A DNA stretch of 64,000 nucleotides from Syncephalastrum monosporum B8922. Lineage: Eukaryota; Mucoromycota; Mucoromycetes; Mucorales; Syncephalastraceae. The stretch covers positions 62,001 to 126,000 of the forward strand of contig JNEN01001232.1 in assembly GCA_000697355.1 (NCBI GenBank), given 5' to 3'. Positions 46,308-56,824 of the stretch are shown piece after piece. Below the pieces are notes generated by a model. The model worked only from the letters and a program-made list of their open reading frames with translations. It did not search any database and was not told the origin of the DNA. Both the position numbers and the translations under genes were made by a program. Every line of letters begins with the position of its first letter. Position 1 is the first letter of the stretch.

Positions 46308-48751
46308 TATTCTCCCTACCCGTCTTCTTTTCCGTTGCACTGCTATGTCTCTCGGCTTCACTATTATGATAATTATATATGCCCTTTTCACCCCCATTCT
46401 CTTACATCTTCATTCATACGCACGCACGAATTTCCCCCTTCTTTCTCTCTCTCTCCCCTCCCTCTCTGTCTCTCTCTTATATTAGCCCTATACTTCCACT
46501 TGAATCTCTCTACCCCTTCATCCCTTGTATGCAACTCTCTTCTATGCTCTCAGCTTGTAAATTATTCACGGTCCCATTTCTCATTTCTTTTTTCTCTCCA
46601 CTTCTCATTCTTGACTTCTTGGATTGATATATTCTCTTTCCATTCTTTTTCTTCTCTGTTTTTTGGCGCGCCAAAAATGCTTTACCATTAAACAACCCTC
46701 TCTATACAACTTTTTTCTCTATACATCAGCGTATAGCCTTTATATATATATATATACATATCTAAATTCCACCAATATTATCTTTACAGTCACCTTATAC
46801 ATAGCTTTCAACCAACCAGAGATATTCAGTTCAGTTCAGTTCAGAAATATATAAAAAAAATCCTATCTCCCCGAAGGTGTGTCATGTTCATACTGGCTCT
46901 AGCCCGTGCCCGGAGTTCGCTTGTAGAAAGTCGCACCTGCTGTATGAATAGCACGCAAATATGGTATGTGTAATGGAGAAAAGTATAGTTTAGCTCTTCT
47001 ATTTACTATGAATGGTAAAGTGAACAAAACCCATCGCTTTATTTCTTTACGAGTTTTCTTTTTGGGTATACAGCTGCAACAACACGCTGCAGCACCTTGA
47101 CGGACTCGTCAAGTATTGATTTAATTAAACAATTGTCTGACAGCCGAGAGTTGATTTCACCTAACGTCGTGCGGATCTTCGTATCACACGGGCCCCTGGG
47201 CGCCTCCTTGTATTACACACACACGCACACACAAATACGTACCGTCTGGTCGTTCTTCTTCCTTGAAGATCATCGGCGCATTTCCCACTTTGGCTGTACG
47301 CTCCACTGAATTCAAGAAGTAAAGCTGCATATCTAGAAAAAAAAAAAGAAGGCAGCATATGGAGCTGATAAGCAAAGACCACTGTTCTATATAATGAAAT
47401 ATATGCTAACAATGAGACAAAGAATCAGCCTGCTTGTACGACAAGCCATGTCAAGAAGGCGAGCGGTCTTTGATTTGCAGATTTCAATACTCATCAGAGG
47501 CGCAGTAAAAAGTAGGAACGGAAGCGCAGTAAAGATTTTACAGTGGGTTTACTACAGAGCAAGTTTATTGTGGTTGATAGCATGGTGAAAAATGATAAAT
47601 AGATAAGCCCGACGTATTGCAAACTAAGGATACATTGATCTGATACAATATCTATATCCGGTGCGGCGCTGTTGTGTGGATGCTGCCAGTCTAATGGCCA
47701 ACGCGCAACAAGACGGTTTGTAGTCAGCGCACGCAAATCAGCAACCTCTCTCATACCGTCTGCGTAACTAAAGAGATCGTACGGGAGAGAAGCCCCCCCC
47801 AGCCGGCCGCCATAAATTTGGGAATGTGCCTAAACAGGAAGTCTATCAGAAATTTCCAATAGCGTTTGCAGGCATCATCAAGGGCGGGTCGAGGTCCTTT
47901 GCGTTAATTACACAATGGGTCGGAAGCATGGGCCGCGTCCCTCTGGCGAGCACCATTTTAGGCAAGCGGCAAGCTTCCACAAGAAAGAAGTGGCTGGGCC
48001 CCAGCTCTCTCTCTTTTGTATAATATATCGATGAGGCGGAGTCACCTCACCTTAATTTGTGATTCTTCGTGGACAAAAGTGGCGTTCTCACGTCTTCTTT
48101 AATGCATGCTTCTTCGAGCTACAAGAGGACATAGGCATTCGCACTGAGCGCCAGGTAAGAAACACCTTTTGGAGTTGGTCCTCGAACATAGTAAGATGGC
48201 AAAGAAGATCAGAAAGAAAAAGATAAAAAGGGGCGTACAATTTTTTTTAAATTAAGTACTCGTGTGTGTAACCGACTGCTTCGGGTGACACAGGACGGCT
48301 GCAAGGAAGGGTCGCGAAATTGGCTTTTCGATAATAAGCAAGTGGTATCAGTGTGCTTTAACAAGAGCGTTGTGTGTGTATCTATGCGTGTGTATGAGAG
48401 TGTGCGTAGTGAACTAGAGGTGAGGGGCAAAAGTACGAGTTAATAATCCAAAATAGGAGGAGGACTCATGCCCTGGGGCTCTTCTGTCCTTCGTGGTGAA
48501 ATATGACCCAACTCGAGCCACCTTCCCTCCCCCCAATCAGCGCGTGCGCACACCTTATTACACGACCACTGCCATATAATGTTAAAAGTAGACGCGGAGG
48601 TGGAACCCATCCCTTTTCTTCCTGTGTTCTTTTTTTTTTTTTTTGTCCACTCCTCATTTTGCATTTTCTTTTTTTCCTCTCTCCCTTTCTCTTTCCTCCC
48701 CTCCTCATACCCACGTACATACTCGTACATATACTTTAAAGAGAGAGAACA
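46308..48751. other. 2.4-kb spacer, no supportable gene
   Basis: AT- and CT-rich spacer between the Zn2Cys6 and polytopic membrane protein genes. It contains a TA repeat (46739-46758), four tandem TTCAG units (46825-46844) and a T16 run (48628-48643) upstream of the next gene. Frames are short and without recognisable motifs. Confidence 0.5.
46825..46844 (+). repeat. Four tandem TTCAG units
   Basis: TTCAG repeated four times without mismatch; a small pentanucleotide microsatellite. Confidence 0.85.
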
Positions 48752-50145
48752 ATGGTTTCGATTGAAAAAATCGTAAGTGCTTGCCTTCTTCACTTGCCCT
48801 GGTGATGCTTGAACACCGGCTCACGATATGAAAGGGACGGAGGATAAGTCAATCCAAGTGGACCAAAGTCTACATTGCCCTCGCCTTGTTGCAGGGCATC
48901 ATGATCATCGCCTTGCAAGCCGGTATTGCAAGCCAGAACACAACCCAGGCCGCTGTCCTGCCCAGCTCAATACCCAGTCAGTTCAACTCGACCCAGACCA
49001 CCACGGCTTCCGACATTCAGGATGCTATCCATCAGGCGACCAACCGACTTGACCGGATAAAATGGGAGAACGTCGCTTTTATCGGTTTCCAGATCTGGTT
49101 TGTCGGCATGGCCTTTGACGCGGTATGTTTTCTTTTCTGCTCGTGTGTGAAACCAAACAGAGAAAACAAGCCAAGCTCACCCGTTACAATGTATCAATTC
49201 TCGATAGACTGTATATCAAAATGCAGCCGAAGTCATTGCTCTTGCCGTCCTCAACATCATCTGTGCTGTCCTCGGTGGCCTCGAAGTCATGGATGGCCGT
49301 CGTTGGCTAAAGTTCCTGCGGCAGGGCAACGCCGAATACGACCTCAGCCTCACCACAACCCCGCTGCAGATCGCCTACTATCTCGAAATCGCCCTCACCA
49401 CCCTTCTAGCTGTATTCGCCGTCGTTTTCGCTTACGTTTCCTATGCGGTTGTGCGCGAGTTCGGATGGGTGATTTACAAAAAAATTGGACCGGACGTCAG
49501 CATCCAGAGTAAGCAAAATCAAAATGACGAAGTAATCTTATGTACAGTAGAACTCACCCAACGTGTCCTCACAGAGATGTACCGTATCTTTCAATTCTTT
49601 GTCCTGGCCCTCAAGATTGACATTTTCATTGAATTTCTGGTGTCCATCTTCTACTTTATCCAATTCGCGCTCGATTCGGGTTTCCAGTGGGACACGTGGG
49701 TCATGCTTGTTGTCACGATCCTGATGCTGCCCATGCTATACTTTGCACGCGCTACGGTCGCGGCCGAGGCTCACGGACGTATGCTTCTCTTCATCATCTT
49801 CCAGTTCGTCGTTGTCTTTGAGTTCATCCTCGTCCTCCGCCAGACATTGACACCCAACAATTATTGGTATACATGGATCTGCTTTGGTAAGTATATATAA
49901 TACAAGAAGAAAAATAAGGGCGGGGGGTGGGGGAAAAGAACGCATATGATTAAACGTTCCTCGTTTTAGTGGTCCTCGGTATGATCTTTGCTTTGGGCAC
50001 GTCGGTGCTGGGCGCCTGGTGCATGAGCAATTTCGGCAAGGGCCTGGCGCCCTATGTTCAGCGCGGTGCCAACAAAGAGCAGGCCGGCCGACACGAGCTT
50101 AAGGGACAGGCATCTGTTTCTTCCTGGCGCATTGATGACGACTAG
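48752..50145 (+). CDS. Polytopic membrane protein of unknown function
   Basis: Five exons, 48752-48772, 48835-49122, 49208-49508, 49575-49886 and 49970-50145, give 365 residues. About seven to eight hydrophobic spans are visible, among them KVYIALALLQGIMIIALQAG, VAFIGFQIWFVGMAFDA, VIALAVLNIICAVLGGLEVM, IALTTLLAVFAVVFAYVSYA, IFIEFLVSIFYFIQFAL, VMLVVTILMLPMLYFARATV and MLLFIIFQFVVVFEFILVL. The first exon codes only seven residues (MVSIEKI). A loop of ~45 residues rich in Ser, Thr and Gln with possible N-glycosylation sites follows span 1. The C-terminus is hydrophilic. I know similar uncharacterised fungal proteins by layout only, and name no function. Confidence 0.75.
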
Positions 50146-50330
50146 ATAGCAAAAATACAAACTCCTCCCCAGCATTCACACTCTCCCCTTCTTCCCCTTC
50201 TCCTCTTTGCAGTGTATCATAGGCATCATCTCCTTCTCTTTTTCTTTTTTCTGTCTCTCTCTCTTTCTTTTCTTTTTTTTTTTTTTCCTTTTCATTGTTT
50301 GTATGTATTTTGAAAGATATATATCCATTC

Positions 50331-51703
50331 CTAATCCTGGTCGCGTTCGCGGCGCTTTTTCATGGACGCCAAAGCTCTTTCGCGCATCGCTCTTGTTTCC
50401 TTGTGTACATGGCATAGATTAGCAAACAAACACAATAACAACCCTATCTTTTTTCGTGTATCTACCTCATCCATGTCGTCTCCAGAAGGCGGACGAGCGT
50501 CTCCGCGTGCAGGCGAAGGCGTACGCCGTGCTGGGCTATCGGCGGCACGACGACGTGGTGTGCTCGGAGACCGGTCCTCACGACGGGGCTCAGCAGGGCT
50601 TATGCTGCGCTGGCGATGGCGGCGGGGCGTGCTCGGGCTACGGTTCCGGCCACGGTATCTGCGGGGTGTGCTCGGGCTGCGTTCCCGACGGCGTGGCGTG
50701 GACGGGCTGCGATGATGACGACGGCGGCGTCTTGGGCTGGGGCTGCGACGACGGTGGAGCTCTCTGCTGTCTCGGCGAGTGGGGGAGTAGGATGGGCTGC
50801 GTGCGCGACGTTTATCATCCGATCGACGCGGGCTGCGGTCGCGACGTGGACTGGGGCTACGCGATCGACTGCTTCCAGGCGGGCTGCGGAACCGTCGTCG
50901 CTCTCGCGATCGCGGTCGTCTTCTTGGTGGGCTGCGGTTGTCAAAGCGCGACCGGCGACGCGGAGGCGATCGCGATCGGGAGCGCCCGCGGTCACCCTAT
51001 GAACAGAGCATGTCGTGAGTTTCCCCTTCCTCGTTTGCCTTTCTTCCCCATCAGTTTGCATACAAATCGTGATCGTTTGACGCTTTCTTCCTTCGCCTCC
51101 GCCAGTTCGGCCTCCTTGCGGCGACGGATGGCATCCATGACGGTTTGCTGGCGCAGCGAGCGTTCGGATTCGTCGCGCTTGGATTGCTGGAGCTCGCGTT
51201 TCTTTGCTTCCAAAAACTGTTGCGGTACACCACCCAGTGACTCTTGAGCGCTCAACAGCAGCTTCCATAACTCAAGAATGAACGTTTGCGTGTTTTTCTC
51301 CAAGAATCCTGTCAAGTTGATTTGCATCCGGCGTGGATCGGGTTTCTGCCCGTACGTAAGAGATTGGGGTGAATCCTAAAGCAGAGATCCTGGTTTGAGT
51401 TTTTACCTCTTCTTCGAGCAAGCCGATGGTGAAATCAATCACAACTTCATCTTCAAAGCCAAGTAATTCAGTAATTCGTGTACTGATCCAGGGCCGCATG
51501 ACATCCAAGTTGACTTTCTTCATATCCACCTTTTGATCAAACTCGGGAGGAAACGTCATTGATTTAAGAAGTTTCTTTTCCTTGTTACTGAACCGGCTGT
51601 CCTGATCGGCGCTTGTTCCCTATACAACAAGAGGGGCATGTTCATACGCGGCCCATGTCGCTTGTCTGCAGAAAAGTACCTTGAAGAAACCAGCGTCACC
51701 CAT
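50331..51703 (-). CDS. SRRM1: SRRM1-type PWI/RS-domain splicing coactivator
   Basis: Five exons, 51680-51703, 51407-51619, 51064-51345, 50466-50996 and 50331-50399, give 372 residues. The N-terminus MGDAGFFKGTSADQDSRFSN and the PWI domain (KKVNLDVMRPWISTRITELL, GFEDEVVIDF, MQINLTGFLEKN, LLLSAQESLGG) match SRm160/SRRM1 closely. A charged helix follows, then about 170 residues of Arg-Ser/Ser-Pro repeats (GRSRSRSPPRRRSR, RSPSTPRRR), and a short last exon MRERALASMKKRRERDQD. In metazoans SRRM1 sits in the exon-junction/splicing coactivator complex, binds RNA through PWI and aids 3' end processing. Its presence fits the intron-rich genome. It is convergent with the upstream membrane protein gene. 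Confidence 0.94.
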
Positions 51704-51803
51704 AGCGATCAGTTCTTGTATGAAAGTTTAGACGGGAAAAAAGAAGTCGAAGTATTATTATTTGCCAACCCGCCTGCTCCGTTTTCTACTCGACGCGCGC
51801 GCT

Positions 51804-52808
51804 TCATCCCTTTTCACTTGGCGCTGTAGACAGACAGGTATTCTGTCGTACGACACGCCGCTCTAATACAATATCACTACGTAGGTACCATCTTGAAGCA
51901 TGAACAGCTGCTTGGGCTAGAATAGCGTGCTGTAGGATATGTAAAAACAAGGGGGACACGTATATTTTGCAAAACAAGAAAAAGAGGCAGGAAATAACAC
52001 CGGAAAGAATCATACTGTATTAGGTCTTCCCGAGCACAGCATTCAAATGAAACTACTGTATGCCCAGTTACTTGCTCTGCAAATGCAGAGATAGGTGTGC
52101 CATTCTTCACCTTCTCCACTCTCCACAAGTAACGTCCAATAAAATACCTGCATCGATTTGCGATGCAGGACGCCGCCTAGCAATATACACATTTATCAAG
52201 CAAAGTCGAAATGACGCTGTCCAGCACTTCCCAGAGGAAAAGTATAGTCCAAGTTTGCGTTGGATGTCCCACAAGACCTTGTTTATATCCCCATCCTTCG
52301 TATTGATCTACACGCTGACTATCAGTTTGGATATTGTCCCACTCCTCGCCGCCCTGCCCTGACTTGTCTCTTTGACATGCGCAGATATACAGGCGACAAA
52401 TAAACGATGGACCCTGTCTCGGCCCCCCACTGCCTGTGGCCTTCAGATGGCAATATCTTGCTTGTAACGGCATGTATTGGTTCCTACTCAGCCTTGTATC
52501 TCTTAGACACACCTGTGAGGTCACTCATCTGTGGCTCTCGAACAAAGTCAACTTGCGGGGATGGATTTTTGAAGAGCATAACAACTTGGATGTGCTCTGC
52601 CGTGAAGCGCATTAGCCACTGACTCCCAACCTGATGTCTCATGAGCAGCGTCAGTACCCTATCTCGTCTTATCTCTGAGGTGACCGTCTCCAAACAGTCG
52701 ACGTACAAAAAAGCTTTTCCATCGTGCCTGAACTGGTACAATCTACCCAATGCAGTTTCATCAATTCCGCTATCCTCTTTGGTCTTCGCAGATGTATGAG
52801 CAAGAATC
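51804..52808 (-). other. Coding-like region, unidentified (possible gene or relic)
   Basis: Several minus-strand frames look protein-like in composition. One starts near 52808 after an acceptor-like GCTAATATTCAGCACCTAG and includes GRLYQFRHDGKAFLYVDCLE and RFTAEHIQVVMLFKNPSP before a GT at about 52519. Others contain YEGWGYKQGLVGHPTQTWTI (near 52240) and AILAQAAVHASRWYLRSDIV (near 51920). I could not join them with phase-consistent introns into one protein, and no ATG-led first exon is clear. It may be a real gene with exons that I misplace, or a decayed gene. No family recognised. Confidence 0.3.
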
Positions 52809-53016
52809 TAGGTGCTGAATATTAGCAATATTGCTGAGCGAGGGAGCCCATTCAACGAGGAGATATCTGCTGCATTGGGGAAGATGAGCAGTCCTTTTGA
52901 CCCGCCTCATTAACACGACGTCTCAACTTTTATCGACGGTATATTTGAAACAAGTCGAGAAGCACATCAATTCGGAAGCATTTGCCGCTGCCATTGCTTG
53001 ATATACACACTCACTC

Positions 53017-53062
53017 ACATATACACATATACACATATACACATATACACATATACACATAC
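53017..53062 (+). repeat. ACATATAC minisatellite
   Basis: Five perfect tandem copies of the 8-bp unit ACATATAC (53017-53056) with a degenerate sixth. Confidence 0.9.
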
Positions 53063-54075
53063 ATGTAAATGCATATATCTTCATGTATGCTTATTCTTAT
53101 CTTTATGGTGCATGGGACGGTCGAGTCATGTAAATTCAAAGCTGTCCCATATAAGGCTTGACCAAACAATTCGCTGCTGTTCTCTCAGCTTTCCGCGCCA
53201 AAGGATCAAAAAGCAACGCGAAGCGTCTGCTTCGCTTTTGTATCTGCCATTTCATTGCTGTGGACAGAGCAAGGATCACGTAGTCAATGGCGTTGTATCG
53301 GGGTCAAATTTGACCACAATCAACGCTCCTACTTTGGAAAAGGTACGTGCACGAATGTCTCATCATTCCAGATCTTTGTCTTCAAAGATCATCCTGCTCA
53401 ACCTGATCTTGCTTTGCAGCCTTCAGACCGGGAAATGAAAGCCATGGTGAACGGTCACTAAACCAAGATGACAATGGGTACCGATATCAGGTATAAATAG
53501 TCTTGGATGGTCACCAGCTTGTACTGATTTATTTTCTTTTTAGTTCCATTCACCAGCTCTCTTTACTGTAGAGTTGCAAGGAGGTCCTTTCTGTTATGGC
53601 TGCGAGTAATGAGAGAAACCGGCAAAAATACGCCCCTGAGTTATAATCATGCAGCATTTATTCGATCGTCTTCAGATTCCAATTGCCGCACGCCGACCGC
53701 ATGACGCGTCGCACAAGCTCAAACCTGCCCTTCTATGATTCAACTGCAGTAGCACAGGTCAGCACAGTGACAAAGTAACACTCTTTGCTGATGGCAGCAT
53801 CACCAATAATGACAGCAAATCAGACGCGTATTACACCTTCCACATGCGGCTGAATTTTATTTTCCATTTATTTATTTTCCTTAGGCACGCCACCAGCGTG
53901 TATTTCGAGCAATAGCTTTCCACCTGTCAAGCGCCCTCAGAAAGGTATCAAGTGATGTAATGCACAATACTGCATTGCATTAAATTAACACGATGGTATA
54001 CTCACGTCGTCCTTATTTCAGCCATTGAGAATACACTCATCCGGGAGCAAGCACCCATCGTCCGCGAGCCCATCA

Positions 54076-54127
54076 CCTCTCGGTGTCAAGTACCATACCA
54101 GCTTGTATGATACTTGACACCGAGAGG
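54076..54127. repeat. 17-bp perfect inverted repeat (hairpin)
   Basis: Left arm 54076-54092 (CCTCTCGGTGTCAAGTA) and right arm 54111-54127 are exact reverse complements around an 18-bp loop. The loop itself contains CATAC/GTATG, which can extend the pairing. Related TTGACAC strings recur at about 54182 and 54254. Confidence 0.9.
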
Positions 54128-54781
54128 CGATGTATGCATAGGATGGGAAAACTGATTGTTGATGGGCGTGACCTTTCGGTATTTGACACCATAACGTGGA
54201 GGTAGAATAATATCCTGACAGCGAAGACTCCTTTTGGATCCGCTGGTATGAATTTGACACTCATACATCCGCAGCTCCATCGCGTCATGTCCATGCAAGA
54301 TTTCGCGAACGCGGTGTTTGATACGATGCATACTGTGGACCTTCTTCGCGTCTGTCATTTAAATACCAATCAGTCAAGGTCGTCATAACCATGCCATCGT
54401 CGCGTGGAAGACAAATATTTTAATGGAGGCAACGGCGATTGGAGCCGTACGAAGGGCAGTACATCATGGAATATGCGTGATATACTGTTTGTAGGTCAAT
54501 GGTTTGTCAAAAGGGCTCCGATCAAGACTCTGCATATGAAGGCGACTTTCGTTCGATGAAAGCGCCGTGCATACACGGTGGACCAAAGGTAATACATAGT
54601 GCGATCTTTTTCCAAATCACGCTTATGGCATACCGGTGCTGTCAAAGACCTTCATTCTCCTACTGCACGGTGCCTGTTGTTTTGCTGCGTCACTAAAAAG
54701 CAAGATAGAGCAAGGTTTGTATCCACCCAAATCTCTGGATAACAATACTCGCACAGACTTCCATGCAGAAACTGAATTATT

Positions 54782-54799
54782 AAAAAAAAAAAAAAAAAA
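54782..54799 (+). repeat. A18 homopolymer
   Basis: Eighteen consecutive A residues 70 bp upstream of the F-box gene start codon. Such dA tracts exclude nucleosomes and are common in fungal promoters. Confidence 0.85.
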
Positions 54800-54868
54800 G
54801 GTAGCGGTGTCGAAAATTTCACCTGGCGTTCTCCATATTGCTTCATTTTCTTTCTCTGTTCGATCGGA

Positions 54869-56824
54869 ATGACAACAGAAACAGACGACGCCGGAAAGCT
54901 GTCTCTTGAAGAAGGCCTGGACCATTCTCTCAGAAAAGCTGTTGAAGAAAACAACACGAGCGTAGCTGAAAGCTTATCCGTTCTACTTAGCAATGTGCTG
55001 GAATCCAAGATTAGGCAATCGCTCACAGCATGCAATTACAGCGAGTCATTGCGACGGGCGGAACGGCTTTTGAAAAGAAGGCCTTCCAGTCCATCTGCCA
55101 TTCTTCTGTTTTCTGAGATATATGAACGCCTCGGCTGGTTCGACTATGCACTTGAATTGTGCCACCAAGGTGCAACCTTTTTTTCGGAGAAAAGCCCGTT
55201 CCGGGACCGCATCCATTGGATCACGCAGTACAGAGACAAACGACGCGACCCTTTAAAGTGTCTTCCTCCCGAACTCATCACCCGCATCTTCCAACTCGCG
55301 CCCGAGAAACGCACCACCGGCCGGTGTGTTTCACGCGCATGGATGAACTCGCTCGACCGTCTTCCTATCTGGCGTCAGATCACCATCAATCGCGACTATT
55401 CCGACCTGTTGTTCGAATTTGGCAGGGCGACTGACCCTGACACACCTCCCCCAGCATGCATCATGAATCCAGAGCTGCAGCATCTAACGTGGTCAACCTT
55501 TTATCCACCCAGCTACGTCCTTCAATCGCTCCGTGCTCGCGGTTGCACTCAGCTTCAGACATTGAAATTTATCATGAAGAAAAACTCGCCTTTTTCCGCG
55601 ATACCCGATCCTGACTTTTGCTCTTACATCAGACAACTGGGCACAAATTTGACCGAGCTTAATTTGGATGTGGCCTATCATCAGCGCTACGTGATACGCC
55701 ATTTGCTTGCCTCGCTGCCCAACTTGGTGTCCTTGGAGTATCATCACCGTTCTGCGAGACGGACTGCTGCGGAACACAACCTGCATTTGAGCGATGCACT
55801 CCCAGAAGGACCGCTCAAGCTAAAACATCTCCGATGTCTTGGTGAAAAATGGCCTCCTGAAGAATTCAATGGTCTCGCTCCTCTCCTCCCTGAGCTCATG
55901 TCTTTCATCGTGAGGCCTGATCCTGATCCTGATCATACGACGGCAGCGTGGTCGATCACAGGAGACTTCATGGAGCGCTGCTCTCATCTCGAGACCTTGA
56001 TATGGAAATACAGTATCCAGCCTTATTTGGACATCCTATCCAAATCAGGCGGCCTGACGGGCACTGTTGCTGCCGATGCATCTTCTGAACCGGACCAGCC
56101 CTCCGGTATGCGTCATCTGATCCTAGACTCTGGGCTTCATGTGCAGGACATCACCCTGTACAATTTCATGGCAAAAAACCAAGCCACGTTGGAGGCCGTC
56201 TACTGCGCGATCGAAATACACGTCCCATTCGGCCATGACCCCGTACTACCGCAGTTGGAATTTCCTCAGCTTCGCTGGTTCTCGATCGGCTTTTGCCTTC
56301 CTCGCGGCTGCGACACGGTATCAAGTTTACCAGTGCTTTGTCCTCGCCTGGAGTCGCTGCGGCTAAAGTTTCTTGACTTTGGCCTGACCGTCGACGACAT
56401 GCGTGCATTATCTCAATTCTCTCACCTGCATACGCTCAGGATCGATTCATGCTCTTTCGAGAGCGCAGATACTCTCTTGGCCCTTTTTGAGGGCATGGCT
56501 GACGCAAACTGCTCTTTGTCGTCCCTCGAGCTTCAATCTCTGTTCGGCAACAATTTGGTGACAAATCCTGTCCTAGATGCGCTGGGTCGCATCAGCAGCC
56601 TTACTAAGCTAGTAATATCTGCCGAGGAGAGGATGCTAACCAATGATGGCCTTGCTGCATTTTTGCGGAGCGCAAGAGAATCGGGCTTGGCGGAGAACCT
56701 CCGATATCTGGATTTCTTCAAGTATGACGTGATGCCAAAGGCCATTTGGTGTACTCTTCTGTACAGTACCTTTACCAAAGCGCACATTGATCTCGATATG
56801 AGACATCTTAGGAACCCTCGCTAA
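54869..56824 (+). CDS. F-box protein with TPR-like N-terminus and leucine-rich repeats
   Basis: Single uninterrupted exon, 651 residues. Residues ~45-105 resemble a helical TPR pair (SLRRAERLLKRRPSSPSAIL, IYERLGWFDYALELCHQGAT). The F-box follows at ~128-172 (LKCLPPELITRIFQLAPEKR, WMNSLDRLPIWRQITI). The rest is a run of degenerate leucine-rich repeats (for example LGTNLTELNLD, LASLPNLVSLEY, FSHLHTLRIDSCSF). This is the plan of SCF ubiquitin-ligase substrate receptors: the F-box binds Skp1 and the LRR solenoid binds the target. The target is unknown. The lack of introns contrasts with its neighbours. An A18 tract sits in the promoter. Confidence 0.88.
   Translation: MTTETDDAGKLSLEEGLDHSLRKAVEENNTSVAESLSVLLSNVLESKIRQSLTACNYSESLRRAERLLKRRPSSPSAILLFSEIYERLGWFDYALELCHQGATFFSEKSPFRDRIHWITQYRDKRRDPLKCLPPELITRIFQLAPEKRTTGRCVSRAWMNSLDRLPIWRQITINRDYSDLLFEFGRATDPDTPPPACIMNPELQHLTWSTFYPPSYVLQSLRARGCTQLQTLKFIMKKNSPFSAIPDPDFCSYIRQLGTNLTELNLDVAYHQRYVIRHLLASLPNLVSLEYHHRSARRTAAEHNLHLSDALPEGPLKLKHLRCLGEKWPPEEFNGLAPLLPELMSFIVRPDPDPDHTTAAWSITGDFMERCSHLETLIWKYSIQPYLDILSKSGGLTGTVAADASSEPDQPSGMRHLILDSGLHVQDITLYNFMAKNQATLEAVYCAIEIHVPFGHDPVLPQLEFPQLRWFSIGFCLPRGCDTVSSLPVLCPRLESLRLKFLDFGLTVDDMRALSQFSHLHTLRIDSCSFESADTLLALFEGMADANCSLSSLELQSLFGNNLVTNPVLDALGRISSLTKLVISAEERMLTNDGLAAFLRSARESGLAENLRYLDFFKYDVMPKAIWCTLLYSTFTKAHIDLDMRHLRNPR

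Larger units (their letters stand above)
51704..54868. other. 3.2-kb spacer with a doubtful gene relic and repeats
   Basis: It lies between the SRRM1 and F-box gene 5' ends (divergent). It contains a coding-like region at 51804-52808 (listed separately), an 8-bp-unit minisatellite, a strong hairpin and an A18 run. The rest holds no supportable frame. Confidence 0.5.

Noticed and set aside
50456..51247. Plus-strand 263-codon frame rich in Gly, Cys and Asp
   Set aside because: It is the complement of the RS repeats of the SRRM1 gene; repeat composition keeps the opposite strand open.
54782..54799. A18 run read as a retroposition poly(A) tail
   Set aside because: The run lies upstream of the intronless F-box gene in the sense direction; a retrocopy tail would lie downstream.
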